The notes beneath the pieces are model-generated. The model saw only the letters and a program-made list of their open reading frames with translations. It did no database searches and was not told where the DNA came from. Shown one piece after another: positions 8,110 to 18,345 of a DNA stretch of 64,000 nucleotides. Source of the DNA: Sphingopyxis sp. (GTDB taxonomy: Bacteria > Pseudomonadota > Alphaproteobacteria > Sphingomonadales > Sphingomonadaceae); the NCBI RefSeq assembly GCF_016704835.1, contig NZ_JADIZJ010000002.1:62001-126000 (forward strand), given 5' to 3'. Position numbers and translations under genes: made by a program. Numbering within the stretch: the first letter of the stretch is position 1; the number at the start of each line of letters is the position of its first letter.

Positions 8110-11049
8110 TCAGAATTTTGCTCCGATGGCGACACCATAACGCCGCGGATCAAGAGTATAGATGTTTGTAAAATTACCGGAAGATGCATCGGTGACATAA
8201 AGTCCGGTAACCGAGTTGCTATCGAAAATATTCTGAACGAACCCCCGGACAAACCAGCGCTCGTCGGCGCCATTCAACTGTAAAACCGCATTTGCCTGGA
8301 CGAAAGGTTCGATACGATTAATCCTGCCGTTGAAGATATTGCCATATTGCTTTCCGGTAAGGGAAATGTCGACGCGGGGGACGAGTGTCATACCATTCCC
8401 AACCTCTGCCGTGTACTGCACGCCCATCGAGACCTTGACATTCGGCGCTTGGGGCAATGTGTTGCCCTTGATGTTAACCTCGACGCCAGGACTCAATACC
8501 TGGATCCCGCTGTTCGCAGGGATAGCGCTCGCGAGGACACCGCAAATGCCGAACGCGCCGCTGGAGGCGATATTGCCGTCCGAAGGAAATTCCTGCGGTG
8601 CGCGAAGGCCGAGAGCCGCATTTACTCCCGCAACGAACGCATCAGCAACGCCAGGCGCAGGTCCCGTGACAGCGCAGTGCGCACCATTGCTGATGTCCTT
8701 GATAATCACGGCATCAGGATCTCCGCCGCCCGGATCACGCGGATTGGAGAAGAATTGATCGCCGGCGACCTTGGCATTGAGATAGCTGAAGGACAGATTG
8801 ATAAGCCAGTTCGGGTCCGGCCTGATGACAGACTCCAGTTCGACACCCCAGATATTGGCGTCAACCGTGTCATTCACAGACGTTCTTGCCACGATGCGGC
8901 TGAGCTGCAGTCCACTATATTTGTAGTAAAATGCGGTGGCATTCAGTTGCAACGCGCCGTTTGCGAAGACGTTCTTGGAGCCAATCTCGAAGGCATCGAT
9001 CGATTCAGAGCCGAAACTCTCGCTGACGGCGAAAATCGGAGAAAGCGGAGGATTGATACCGCCGGATTTGTAACCCCTCGAGTAAGATGCATAGAGTGAA
9101 TTGTCCGGCGTAACCTCGAAGGCCAGAACTGCTCGTCCGGTAATTTCGTCGAAGCTTACTTCGCGAAACTGGGCGAGCTGTTGGCCCGGTGTCCCCGGGT
9201 CGGCATCGAAAAGTCCAGACGGCCCGGTGAGAGGCGTTATCGGGGTATCGAACGGATCTCCATCGTTGGCATAAGGGTTCAGGAAACTGATCAGTGTCGT
9301 ACGCGCCGTTACATCCTTCTTGTCATTGTTGTAACGCAGCCCCCCGGTCAACGTCAGCCGGTCGCTTAGATCGAAATAGACCTCGCCGAAAATCCCATAG
9401 CTCTCCAGATTCGATTCCAGCGAGTTGTTCCGATACATCGACGTCGCGAAATAGGATGGCGGAAGGCCGCCCGACAAGGAGCCGAATGAACCCAATATGG
9501 CACTGGCGTAATCGAGCGCAAACGAGTTCACATAATAGCTATTGTCGGTGGTTTTCGATTTCGCGTAAATTCCCCCCAACAGGAAATTGAACGGCCCGTC
9601 GAAGTCACTCGTAAGGATGAGCTCTCCGCTCCACGATTCGCGTTGTTCCGAAGATCGATCGAAAGAAAGCGGCGTTTCGGAACACAGCGAGTTCCCTTCG
9701 AAAGCGCCTCTGCTTCCATCATCATTATCCGAGGTGCACAGCACGCCCTGCGGACCGTCCGGGATGAGAGCGCCGGCAATCGGCGAAAAATAGGCCGAGG
9801 AGCCGGGAATGAAGGCCGGCGCCGGCGGAGCAAGACCCGTCGGCAATCCGTTAGCCGCAAAAAAGGCCAGCGTATTGAGCGCCGGGGCGAAACCGGCACG
9901 GCTTTGAATTCCAAGAAAATAGTCCTGCCTGGAATCGACTTCAGTATCCTGATAAATGCCGGTGGCCGTCAGGGTCATCGCGCCGAATTTTTGCTCAAGG
10001 CGCGCCTGCACCTGTAGCTCTTCCGCAAAATAGAAGGGCGTATAGGCCGTGTTGACGACACGCACATCGCCAGGCTCCTGAAACCCGGAAAACCCGTCAG
10101 GGCCATAAAGGCTGCCAAGGCCGAGTACGGCGGGAATGCCCTGAATGGCGAAGAACTCGGAAGAACTGAGCGTCGCACCGACCGTGGAATTTGCGTTCGT
10201 GGTATCGAAATCACGTCGATTGTTCAGGCATCCGAGCACGCCCAATGGATCGCGTTGGCACGTTTGTTTCTGGTTTCTGAGGCGCGTGTCCTTTTCCCGG
10301 AAATAATAGCCCATGAGATCGATCGTCGTATCAGGACCGGGTTCGAAACGAAGTGAGCCTCGCAACGCATAGAGGTCCCGAGCGTCAATGTCCGATCCAT
10401 CATAGAGATTCGTCGTATAACCGTCGCGGTTCACATATATGCCCGCCAGTCTCACGCCGATCATATCCCCGATCGGGACATTGACCATGCCACGCGCTTC
10501 GATGCTGTTGAAATTGCCATACTCGAATTGCGCTTCAGCCTCGAAACGGGAGAGTTTGGGTTTCGCGGTCACGACATTCACGACCCCGGAGGTCGCATTC
10601 CGACCGAACAGGGTGCCTTGAGGTCCGCGAAGGACTTCAATCCGTTCCAGATCGAAATATTCGGTCTCGAACAGGCGTGTTCCGAACAAGGGTGATCCAT
10701 TGACATGAATTGCGGTCGCAGCATCGCAGGTGACGCCGACGCACAGGTCGCCAACGCCGCGAATAGTGAATGAAGCTGAGGTGAAATTGCCTTTCGAGAA
10801 AGATACATTGGGCAGCGTCAGCTGTAGATCCGAGGCATTTTCGATCTGCTGGCTTTCAAGCGCCTCAGCGCTGAATGCGCTGACAGCTATCGGCACGTCT
10901 TGCAAGCTTTGCGCCTGACGTTGCGCCGTCACGACGATGACATCGTTACCGCCATCTGGCTCTTCAGCTATGGCTTCCTGAGCATTTGAGACCTGTGGCA
11001 ACGCCATCAGGACGGCGCTTGCCAACAAATAAGCTTTGTTATTCATCAC
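8110..11049 (-). CDS. TonB-dependent outer-membrane receptor
   Basis: 979-aa outer-membrane importer powered by TonB-ExbBD. Signal peptide at residues 1-23 (cleavage after SNA-QE), plug domain from about 35 with DVIVVTAQRQAQSLQDVPIAV, IRGVG and the RIEVLRGPQGTLFGRNAT signature, then a 22-strand barrel ending in the usual terminal phenylalanine (YGVAIGAKF). A cysteine pair in the plug (GDLCVGVTCD) is unusual and recalls sphingomonad receptors of the catabolic (non-siderophore) clade. It is transcribed alone, ahead of a long intergenic region from the degradation operon. Substrate is unknown; context suggests the hydrophobic growth substrate of the neighbouring island. Confidence 0.93.
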   Translation of the reverse strand: MMNNKAYLLASAVLMALPQVSNAQEAIAEEPDGGNDVIVVTAQRQAQSLQDVPIAVSAFSAEALESQQIENASDLQLTLPNVSFSKGNFTSASFTIRGVGDLCVGVTCDAATAIHVNGSPLFGTRLFETEYFDLERIEVLRGPQGTLFGRNATSGVVNVVTAKPKLSRFEAEAQFEYGNFNSIEARGMVNVPIGDMIGVRLAGIYVNRDGYTTNLYDGSDIDARDLYALRGSLRFEPGPDTTIDLMGYYFREKDTRLRNQKQTCQRDPLGVLGCLNNRRDFDTTNANSTVGATLSSSEFFAIQGIPAVLGLGSLYGPDGFSGFQEPGDVRVVNTAYTPFYFAEELQVQARLEQKFGAMTLTATGIYQDTEVDSRQDYFLGIQSRAGFAPALNTLAFFAANGLPTGLAPPAPAFIPGSSAYFSPIAGALIPDGPQGVLCTSDNDDGSRGAFEGNSLCSETPLSFDRSSEQRESWSGELILTSDFDGPFNFLLGGIYAKSKTTDNSYYVNSFALDYASAILGSFGSLSGGLPPSYFATSMYRNNSLESNLESYGIFGEVYFDLSDRLTLTGGLRYNNDKKDVTARTTLISFLNPYANDGDPFDTPITPLTGPSGLFDADPGTPGQQLAQFREVSFDEITGRAVLAFEVTPDNSLYASYSRGYKSGGINPPLSPIFAVSESFGSESIDAFEIGSKNVFANGALQLNATAFYYKYSGLQLSRIVARTSVNDTVDANIWGVELESVIRPDPNWLINLSFSYLNAKVAGDQFFSNPRDPGGGDPDAVIIKDISNGAHCAVTGPAPGVADAFVAGVNAALGLRAPQEFPSDGNIASSGAFGICGVLASAIPANSGIQVLSPGVEVNIKGNTLPQAPNVKVSMGVQYTAEVGNGMTLVPRVDISLTGKQYGNIFNGRINRIEPFVQANAVLQLNGADERWFVRGFVQNIFDSNSVTGLYVTDASSGNFTNIYTLDPRRYGVAIGAKF

Positions 11050-11717
11050 CCTTCTCTCCCTGTCTCGATTTTTTAGTTTCTTACGCGAACCCGTCCTTTT
11101 CCCCGGTAGTCGATGTTCAAAAATGGGGCAGCTCGCCGAGCTGCCCCGAGTTTGAGAGGTGGCCAGAAGGAGATTTCCGGAGAGGAAAAGATTCTCGCCG
11201 CCCGGCTTGAAGCTGAGCAGTTTTTCGGTATTTGGTAAAGAACTTTATTATGGCACTTTATTATATTGCTCGGGGCGCTGGGAGGTGTTCCATCTCAGAT
11301 CCGAAGAAATCAGTTTATACATCCGATGCTTGCTGTCAGCGCTTCAGCCTTGGCACGGTCGAGCGCGCGCCGACGACTTTTGGATGCGGCTGCGGTACGG
11401 CACGCCCGATCCCGAGCGCATGTCCCGCCGAAGCTGGACAGCCTTTTGTGGCTCCATGACCTTGCCTTGCTGTTTGCCTCCGGAAGGCATATCGACCAAC
11501 TGTGCCACGATAGATTTCTTTGTGGCGCCAAGCAACACAGGCAAGAGAAGAAGATCTAAACAGAACATATGAACTCTGCTTGGTTATTTCTGCCTCGGCC
11601 TTAGTATTTATGTCTTGCTGTGCAAAAGAGGCCTCATCGTTTAACTAAATGTTGGATCGGCAATTCTCGCATCGCCATTACGGTCGCATGCAACCATAAA
11701 ATCGCGCTAGACGTTGC
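11050..11717. other. gene-free stretch upstream of the TonB receptor
   Basis: About 670 bp that must contain the receptor promoter on the minus strand. Short overlapping frames (11159-11572) show no family resemblance. I see no convincing operator repeat or terminator for the operon that ends at 11718. Confidence 0.5.
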
Positions 11718-12695
11718 TCAAGTCGGCGCTTCCCAAAGCCGGAGAAGGCTCCTCAACGCGGTGACAAAGGCCAGCGGCTGGTCGAGCATCAGATGGTGGC
11801 GGGCTTGAGGCACGGCAATGATCGGAATGGCTCCTCCCCCCAGTTCACGAACATATGCCACGGAATCCCGGTTGAAGAGCTGGCTCTCCTCGCCGTGAAC
11901 GATAGCCTTGCGGCCCGGCGCGTTCACTAGGCGCTCGCCGATGGTGAGCCACTCGTCGGGCCGGTTGCTCCTCCGGAACACTTCGGGAGAGAATTTCCAC
12001 GTCCAACCCTCCCCGTCACGCCGCAGAGAATGAAAGGCCATATAGTCCAAAAGAAATGGCTCACCGACAGGCTGGGGTGGGGAAAGGACGTATCGACTGC
12101 GCGCCGCGTCGTAGCTGGGATAGCGACTTTTGGCTTTGTCCGGGTCGCCGGATCCGGGGCTGGCGCGGCGGAGATTCCAATACGCTTGCAAGAGCGCAGG
12201 TCGCATGACCATCAGGTCGCAAACCACAATGCCGGAGAAGGTATCGGGCGATTGGGTGACGGCCGTCAACGCTGCGCCAGAACCGAAACTGTGGGCAATG
12301 ATCGTGGGCTTGTGGCCATCCGCAAACAGTCCAAGCGCTTCGGCAATTTCGCCGAACTCGCGCCCCCTGGCCAAGGGGTCGGCGTGCCCTCGCATTTCGC
12401 TGTCGCCCATGCCGGCAAGATCGAAGGCCACCACATCATAATCTTCGGCCAGAAACGGCGCGATGAAGGAAAAGCAGCGGGCATGCGAGAGAAAACCGTG
12501 CGTCATCAGTACCTTGGGTTTCGCCCGGTCGCCCCAGCGAAAGTAATGCGCTTTGGCACCCTCGATCTCTACATAGCCTTCCTCGCGCGGCACCCTGAGA
12601 GCGGAAACGAACCATTCGGGCAGATGCGAACCATCGCCCGCCCAGAGAGCGTCGATGTCCTCGGGGCAATCTTCAATCTTTACCGCCTCGTTCAT
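11718..12695 (-). CDS. alpha/beta hydrolase (esterase or lactonase), last gene of the catabolic operon
   Basis: 325-aa alpha/beta-hydrolase fold enzyme. Motifs: LMTHGFLSHA (oxyanion region), FDLAGMGDSE, nucleophile elbow IIAHSFGSGAA with catalytic Ser, and a C-terminal His in PQARHHLMLDQP; the acid is probably in the IVHGEES segment. The ATG at 12695 overlaps the stop of the upstream monooxygenase gene (ATGA), so the long in-frame extension upstream (to 12848) is not used. Immediately following a Baeyer-Villiger monooxygenase, its likely job is hydrolysis of the ester or lactone that enzyme makes. The exact substrate cannot be read from sequence. Confidence 0.85.
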   Translation of the reverse strand: MNEAVKIEDCPEDIDALWAGDGSHLPEWFVSALRVPREEGYVEIEGAKAHYFRWGDRAKPKVLMTHGFLSHARCFSFIAPFLAEDYDVVAFDLAGMGDSEMRGHADPLARGREFGEIAEALGLFADGHKPTIIAHSFGSGAALTAVTQSPDTFSGIVVCDLMVMRPALLQAYWNLRRASPGSGDPDKAKSRYPSYDAARSRYVLSPPQPVGEPFLLDYMAFHSLRRDGEGWTWKFSPEVFRRSNRPDEWLTIGERLVNAPGRKAIVHGEESQLFNRDSVAYVRELGGGAIPIIAVPQARHHLMLDQPLAFVTALRSLLRLWEAPT

Positions 12696-14329
12696 ATTGT
12701 TGGGCCGTCCTTGCGTGTGAGTTTTTCGAAAGCGAAGCCAGCATAGCTGCCGGCCGCCTCTTCGTCGCAGAGCGCGGCATAGCCAGACACGCTCGGAAAA
12801 TTGATGAGCTGGCGCTTCTTTCCCGGAATATTCGCGCCCATGTACCATGAGGCCGCCTCGGGAAAGAGCGTCATCGCGCCAGCCGCGGCAACCATTTCAG
12901 TCCAGCCAGTTTCGGCAGCCGGTTTGCCCTCGAAAAGATCGATGTCCCTCCTACGCAACCAGACCATGAAATCGCAAATCCAGTCGCCCTGTATTTCCGC
13001 GCTTGTCGGGCCATTGGCGAAACCCGACGGGCTGAGAGGACCATAAGCGAACAACATGTTGGGAAAACCCGACACCGCCATGCCGAGATAGGCGCGCACA
13101 CCGTCTTCCCACGCCTGCCAAAGGGGAAGCCCCTCCCTCCCGGTGATGTTCATGTCGATCAACCCGCCACGCCCGGCATCGAAGCCGGTCGCAAAAATGA
13201 TCAGATCGCATTCGACCTCACCGTCTTCCATCTTGATGGCCTGGGGCTCGATACGGATGATCGCGTTTGCCTTCAGATCGACCAGCGCGACATTATCCTG
13301 CTCGAAAATTTCATAATATCCCTGTTCGAGCGAGGGTCTTTTCGTGCCGAAAGGATGCGGCGGCTCCGCAGGCGCAAGTTTCTCGGCCAGAACGGGGTCG
13401 ATAATCCGCGCGAGAACCTTTTTGCGCCAGAACTCATAGGCGTAGCGGTTCGCTTCGCGATTGGTCAGTATGTCGGCAAAGTTGTTGTACCAGAATTTGA
13501 GGCCGCCCTGCCGCCACAGGGTCTCGAAATGGTTGTTGCGCGTCGTGGCGTCTACATCGAGCGCGGAGATGTCAAGCGACTGGCATTCGAATCCCCCGTT
13601 CGTTCGCTTGCGCCGAACAAAAATGGCGGGATAGCCCTGCTTATCACGCTGCTGAATGTCTTCGGTAAGCCGTTCCTGGCGCATGGGCAGGCCCAGAATA
13701 GGAGTCCTCTGAAACAAGGTCAGCTTTTCTGCGCATTTGGCGGCCTCCTGCGCGATCTGCACTCCGCTCGCACCAGTGCCGATGACGGCGATCCGGCGGC
13801 CCGAAAGATCGATACCCTGTTGCGGCCATCGCGCCGTGTGACACCAATCGCCTTCGAACGCCGCGATTCCTCGCATATCGGGAATATACGGCTTCGATGC
13901 GAATCCCAAAGCGGGCAGAAGGAAGTGTGTCGATATTCCTTCCCCGCCCTCAAGCTGCAGGCGCCACCGTCGTCCCTCTTCATCGAACCTTGCGCTTTGG
14001 ACCCTCGATCCCATCCGCATAAGCGGCCAAAGGCCCAGCGTATCGCAAACATGCCGGAAATAGGCTCTGAGCTCCTTCCATCCGGGAAAGCGCTCGCTCC
14101 AGGCCCATGATTTCCAAACCTCGGGTATCGAAAACTCATAGAGCGGTACCTGCGAGTCCACGCGGGCACCGGGATAGCAATTCCAGTACCAAATGCCGCC
14201 GGGCTGGGCGGCCGCATCTACCAGCAGCACCTTGAACCCGGCGTCACGCAATTTGTGCAGCAGATAGATGCCGCTGAAGCCTGCACCGACGATCACGGCA
14301 TCGTAATCGGGAGAGCCAGTCGATCTCAC
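12692..14329 (-). CDS. Baeyer-Villiger monooxygenase (flavin-dependent ketone monooxygenase)
   Basis: 545-aa FAD/NADPH monooxygenase inserting oxygen next to a ketone to give an ester or lactone. FAD Rossmann motif GAGFSG at residues 15-20, GGIWYWNCYPGARVDS, NADPH motif VIGTGASG, and the Baeyer-Villiger fingerprint FxGxxxHxxxWP as FEGDWCHTARWP. Also LIIFATGFD near the C-terminal third. GTG start at 14329 overlaps the acyl-CoA synthetase stop (GTGA); the apparent longer frame to 14536 lies inside that gene. The following hydrolase gene overlaps by ATGA, so ketone oxidation and ester cleavage are translationally coupled. Confidence 0.92.
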   Translation of the reverse strand: MRSTGSPDYDAVIVGAGFSGIYLLHKLRDAGFKVLLVDAAAQPGGIWYWNCYPGARVDSQVPLYEFSIPEVWKSWAWSERFPGWKELRAYFRHVCDTLGLWPLMRMGSRVQSARFDEEGRRWRLQLEGGEGISTHFLLPALGFASKPYIPDMRGIAAFEGDWCHTARWPQQGIDLSGRRIAVIGTGASGVQIAQEAAKCAEKLTLFQRTPILGLPMRQERLTEDIQQRDKQGYPAIFVRRKRTNGGFECQSLDISALDVDATTRNNHFETLWRQGGLKFWYNNFADILTNREANRYAYEFWRKKVLARIIDPVLAEKLAPAEPPHPFGTKRPSLEQGYYEIFEQDNVALVDLKANAIIRIEPQAIKMEDGEVECDLIIFATGFDAGRGGLIDMNITGREGLPLWQAWEDGVRAYLGMAVSGFPNMLFAYGPLSPSGFANGPTSAEIQGDWICDFMVWLRRRDIDLFEGKPAAETGWTEMVAAAGAMTLFPEAASWYMGANIPGKKRQLINFPSVSGYAALCDEEAAGSYAGFAFEKLTRKDGPTI

Positions 14330-15939
14330 GTCGCGACATTCGATCGTTCGGCAATCGCTTTTGCCGTTGCATAATCGGCCTTGCCGTTCGAGGCTCGCAT
14401 GGGGATGTCTGTCGGAATTATGGTCTTGGGAGTTTTGTATCCCGCCAAATGTGCGCGCACATGGGTTTTGACCGCTTGTTCGTCGAACTGGGCGTGGTCG
14501 TTGAGGTGGACGATCGCGGTTACGGCTTGGCCCCATTTATCATCCGGCACGCCTACGACCAGCGCGTCCCCGATGGCGGGATGGGTCTTGAGCACTTCCT
14601 CGACCTCCTCGGGATAAACTTTCTCTCCCGCCGTGTTGATGCAGACGCTTCCGCGGCCGAGCAAGGTCAGGCTGCCATCGGCTTCTACCCGACACCAGTC
14701 GCCCGGAATGGAATAGCGCACCCCATCGATCGTGCGAAACGTCTTCGCGGATTTCTCGGGGTCCTTGTAATAGCCTATGGGGATCGCACCCTTCCGGGCG
14801 ATAAATCCCGGCACGCCGCTCCCCGGTTCGACTTTCTGGTCGGTTTCGTCGAAAACATCGCAGAACTCGCCGATCCCAAATTTCGCGGTGTTCGTGCCGC
14901 CCTCCGCAGTGGTGACGGCAAGGCCGAAGCCGAGGCCTTCGGATGCGCCAAAACTGTCCATCAGTACGATTTGCGGAATATGCCGGCACAGGCCGGACTT
15001 GACCTCCTTGCTCCACATCACACCGGAAGAGAGGATTGTAACGAGGCTGCTGGTATCCCAGCGGCCAGGGTGGTCGTCGAGCGCGGAAAGCATTGGCTTG
15101 GCAAAGGCGTCGCCCACGATCGCTATACCTTCCACCTTGTGCCTTTCCACCGTATCCCACAGTTCCTCGGCATCGAAAGACCATGCCTCCAACGTAACTA
15201 TCGCGCCGCCAGACATCAGCGTGCCGATCGCAGTGATAAAGCCCGTTCCGTGCATCAGCGGGCAAGAGGAAAGCGTGCGCCTGCCCGGGCCTTCGCGGGC
15301 GATCAGCGCGACATTTTCTTCGAGTGTCTCTGGAACGGGGCCGAGCAACTTCTGTGCGTCGAGTTGGGCCTTGCGCATGTCATCATGACGCCACATCACG
15401 CCCTTGGGCATTCCGGTCGTACCACCCGTATAGATGAAAAGCAGATCGGCGGGCGAGCGTGTGATGCCGAGCGCCGATCCGTCCCCCTCTTGCGCGAGAG
15501 TCTCATAGTGGATCGCAAAGGGCGCGATTGAAGACAGCTCGCCAATTTCGACGAAGGTGCGAACCTTCCTAAGCCGGTCGTTGAGTTCGACGATAGTGTC
15601 GCGGAATTCCGAACTGTAAACGATGACCTCGCTGTCGGAATCGTCGAAGATATAAAACACCTCTTCGGCCCGATAACGGTAATTGATGTTCACATGCGTC
15701 AAACGCCCCTTGAAGCAGGCCGCCATCAACTCGCCATATTCGGGTCGGTTGCGCATATAGAAGGCGACCTTCGCGCCATCGCGGATGCCGCGTTGGCGCA
15801 ACCCGCGGGCGATATTGTTCGAGCGCGCCGACATCTCGGGCCAGGTGACGATCCGGTCTCCATGTATCAGAGCCGGCGCATCTTCGGGCATGAAGGGCTC
15901 GATCGCGTCGAGAATATCCCCGAGATTCCAGTCGATCAC
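14326..15939 (-). CDS. acyl-CoA synthetase (AMP-forming, class I adenylate-forming family)
   Basis: 537-aa ligase that activates a carboxylic acid to its CoA thioester via an acyl-AMP. P-loop YTGGTTGMPKG near residue 170, second core motif around DSFGASEG, GDWCRVEADGSL and GRGSVCINTAGEKVYPEEVE hinge, and the catalytic Lys in the C-terminal RASNGKADY. GTG at 15939 is chosen because AGAGGAGAATCAAT precedes it; an in-frame start at 15972 lacks this. It resembles the FadD3/FadD17-like sphingomonad synthetases for steroid, terpenoid or branched acids, but specificity is not determined. Overlaps the monooxygenase gene (GTGA). Confidence 0.92.
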   Translation of the reverse strand: MIDWNLGDILDAIEPFMPEDAPALIHGDRIVTWPEMSARSNNIARGLRQRGIRDGAKVAFYMRNRPEYGELMAACFKGRLTHVNINYRYRAEEVFYIFDDSDSEVIVYSSEFRDTIVELNDRLRKVRTFVEIGELSSIAPFAIHYETLAQEGDGSALGITRSPADLLFIYTGGTTGMPKGVMWRHDDMRKAQLDAQKLLGPVPETLEENVALIAREGPGRRTLSSCPLMHGTGFITAIGTLMSGGAIVTLEAWSFDAEELWDTVERHKVEGIAIVGDAFAKPMLSALDDHPGRWDTSSLVTILSSGVMWSKEVKSGLCRHIPQIVLMDSFGASEGLGFGLAVTTAEGGTNTAKFGIGEFCDVFDETDQKVEPGSGVPGFIARKGAIPIGYYKDPEKSAKTFRTIDGVRYSIPGDWCRVEADGSLTLLGRGSVCINTAGEKVYPEEVEEVLKTHPAIGDALVVGVPDDKWGQAVTAIVHLNDHAQFDEQAVKTHVRAHLAGYKTPKTIIPTDIPMRASNGKADYATAKAIAERSNVAT

Positions 15940-15996
15940 ATTGATTCTCCTCTCTGGACGGGGCCGCAGCATCGGGGCGCATGACTCCCGTTACTA

Positions 15997-17088
15997 TCAG
16001 GCTGCTCTCGTCCAACCCTGCAGAGCCGCTGCCTCGGCTCGCACCGCTTCGGGGCCACCCAAGACCTGCCGATCGAAGCCGATCCGTTTGAACCAGTAGT
16101 GCAGGCCGAGCAGATCGGTGAACCCCATCCCGCCATGCACTTCAGTGGCGGTGCGGGCGACAAATCGGTGGACGTCGCCCGTGAGGGATTTCGCATGGCA
16201 AGCCGCGAGAGATGCATCCTCCGGCAGCGCATCGAAGACATGGGCGGCGTACCAGACCAGCGCGCGGCACGGTTCATGGCGTGCGGCCATTTCGGCGCAC
16301 ATGTGCTTTACCGCCTGGAAGCTGCCGATAGGGCGGCCGAACTGCTCTCGCTGACCAGCATAATCGACCGCCTTTTCAATCATGGCCTGCCCTGCGCCTA
16401 AGCTGTCGGCGGCAAGGATCACGCGGCCAGCATCGCGCAGCCGAGCCGATGCTGTGCCGCCGTCGTCGGCAAGCGGATCGGTCTCGACAGCCGCAAAGGA
16501 CAATTCTCCCACGCTGCGCGTGCGATCGATGGTGGTGAGGCGGGTCGCCTTGAGTCCCGATGCTAGGGCTGGGACGAGGTGCAGCCTGCCACCGGCGTCC
16601 GCTACGAGATACGCGTCCGCGCCTTCGAAATCGAGGCAGAACAGGGCGGTGCCGCTAAGCTTCCCTTCGACGAATTGAACTCCCGCGCCGTCGCGCGCCT
16701 GGACCGTCGCGGAAATCGCGACTCCGATACGGGCCTCGCCACGCGCGATCTTCGGAAGCCATTGGCACTTTTGCTTGTTAGTTCCTGCCTCGCTCAGCGC
16801 GATCGGGGCGAGAACTACGCTGGCTAGAAATGGCGCTGGTGTGACCGCATAGGCGAGTTGTTCCGCCACGACCGCAGCGTCGAGAAGGGTCATGCCTAGG
16901 CCACCATGCTCTTCGGGGACAAGCATGGCTGGGACCGCCAGATCGTGGAGGGCTCCGAAAATAGTGTCACTTAACGGGTTGTCGCGCCCGGCACATTCGC
17001 GGACATGCTCAAGCGGGGAGGTATCGGCAAGACACCGCGCAACTGCGTCGCGCAGTATCTGCTGATCCTGCGAAAGGCCGAAGTCCAT
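15997..17088 (-). CDS. acyl-CoA dehydrogenase, short subunit of a likely heteromeric pair
   Basis: 363-aa flavoprotein that introduces an alpha,beta double bond into an acyl-CoA. Begins MDFGLSQDQQILRDAV; mid-domain LVPEEHGGLGM; C-terminal REQFGRPIGSFQAVKH (FAD and dimer contact) and EVHGGMGFTDLLGLHYWFKRI. ATG at 17088 shares one base with the stop of the preceding dehydrogenase (TGATG). Adjacent, overlapping pairs of unlike acyl-CoA dehydrogenases are known in steroid side-chain degradation (ChsE-type alpha2beta2 enzymes), and this arrangement suggests the same architecture. The gap to the synthetase gene is 57 bp. Confidence 0.9.
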   Translation of the reverse strand: MDFGLSQDQQILRDAVARCLADTSPLEHVRECAGRDNPLSDTIFGALHDLAVPAMLVPEEHGGLGMTLLDAAVVAEQLAYAVTPAPFLASVVLAPIALSEAGTNKQKCQWLPKIARGEARIGVAISATVQARDGAGVQFVEGKLSGTALFCLDFEGADAYLVADAGGRLHLVPALASGLKATRLTTIDRTRSVGELSFAAVETDPLADDGGTASARLRDAGRVILAADSLGAGQAMIEKAVDYAGQREQFGRPIGSFQAVKHMCAEMAARHEPCRALVWYAAHVFDALPEDASLAACHAKSLTGDVHRFVARTATEVHGGMGFTDLLGLHYWFKRIGFDRQVLGGPEAVRAEAAALQGWTRAA

Positions 17089-18338
17089 CACGCCGCTCCC
17101 TGCCTGTCGGTCTGCATGCCTGCCGCTCCCTTCGCTTCGTCGGAAATCCGCGCCAGCTTCGGCTCGCGCGGCATCTCTAGGCCACGTTCGGCGATGATGT
17201 TCTTCTGGATCTGCGCGGTGCCGCCACCTATTATGAGGCCGAGTTGGAACATATAGTTCCATTGCCAAGCCCCTCCGTCTCGTTCCCGCGGGCTGCGGTG
17301 ATACAAAATGCCCATCTCGCCCATCGCGTCGATCGCCAGCGCAGAGATCTGATGCGCGACCTCGCAACTCTGCAGTTTGACGATCAGCTTCGCCATGCCG
17401 CCAGGCTCGCCCTTGAGGCTGTTCGATAGAATGCGCATTCCATTACATTTCATCGCCGTCACTTCGGCCTGGAGCGCCACCAGCCGGTCGCGCAGGACCG
17501 CATTGTCGATCGCCCGACCTTCGCCGATGGATTCCTGCTGCATCAGGCCAATCAATGCCTGCAGCCGGTTCTCGAGTGCGTCGGGATCGCCCAGCATTCC
17601 GCGCTCGTGGCCAAGCGTTGCGTTCGCGACGAACCAGCCCTGTCCTCGCTGGCCGACGATCTGGTCCACCGGAACCCGCACATTAGTAAAGAATGTCTCG
17701 TTGAACTCGGCGTGACCGGTCATCGTCTTCAAGGGGCGTACCTCGATCCCCGGTATGTCCATCGAGAAAATCAGATAAGAGATACCGCTATGCTTCGAGG
17801 CCTCGAGTTCGGTCCTCACAAGGCAAAAGATCATGTCGGCTTGCTTCGCGGTGCTGGTCCAGATTTTCTGGCCATTTATAACGAATTCTCCATTTTCGAT
17901 GCGCGCGCTGGTCTTGAGGTTGGCGAGGTCCGATCCCGCACCGGGTTCGGAATATCCTTGGCACCACACGACTTCGCCCGTCAGCGTTGCTGCGATCCAC
18001 CGCCGCTTCTGTTCATCGGTGCCCAACTCGAGCAAAGTCGGGACGAGCATTGAGATGCCCTGGTTCGCCAAGCCGCTCGGAAGCCGAGCTCGCGAAAACT
18101 CTTCCGCGATAATGCGCGATTTGAGTATATCCGGCGCCGCTCCGTAGCCGCCATATTCGGCCGGTATCGTGCGCGCCGTATAGCCGTGCTCGATCAATAG
18201 CTTTTGCCATCGGATAGCTTCGGCTGAGGGCCGGGAGAACCGGGTGGCGGAGGGTGGCGCCAAATGTCTGTGCGCATTGATGAAGGCGCGGATCTCCGCG
18301 CGGAAGGCGTCATATTGGGGGCCGTAGTCGAGATCCAT
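17088..18338 (-). CDS. acyl-CoA dehydrogenase, long subunit
   Basis: 416-aa acyl-CoA dehydrogenase. Typical segments: YGAAPDILKSRIIAEEFSRA, GYSEPGAGSDLANLKTSA (FAD/substrate loop), NGQKIWTSTAKQADM, and C-terminal GGGTAQIQKNIIAERGL. ATG at 18338 lies 7 nt after the OB-fold gene stop with AAGGG upstream; an overlapping in-frame GTG at 18356 is possible. Product resembles the FadE17/FadE26 branch that acts on bulky CoA esters. Pairing with the next gene (TGATG overlap) points to a heteromer. Confidence 0.9.
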   Translation of the reverse strand: MDLDYGPQYDAFRAEIRAFINAHRHLAPPSATRFSRPSAEAIRWQKLLIEHGYTARTIPAEYGGYGAAPDILKSRIIAEEFSRARLPSGLANQGISMLVPTLLELGTDEQKRRWIAATLTGEVVWCQGYSEPGAGSDLANLKTSARIENGEFVINGQKIWTSTAKQADMIFCLVRTELEASKHSGISYLIFSMDIPGIEVRPLKTMTGHAEFNETFFTNVRVPVDQIVGQRGQGWFVANATLGHERGMLGDPDALENRLQALIGLMQQESIGEGRAIDNAVLRDRLVALQAEVTAMKCNGMRILSNSLKGEPGGMAKLIVKLQSCEVAHQISALAIDAMGEMGILYHRSPRERDGGAWQWNYMFQLGLIIGGGTAQIQKNIIAERGLEMPREPKLARISDEAKGAAGMQTDRQGAA

Positions 18339-18345
18339 GTCGTCT

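Noticed and set aside
11159..11572. Plus-strand frames upstream of the TonB receptor
   Set aside because: Overlapping, unlike coding in composition and without family match.
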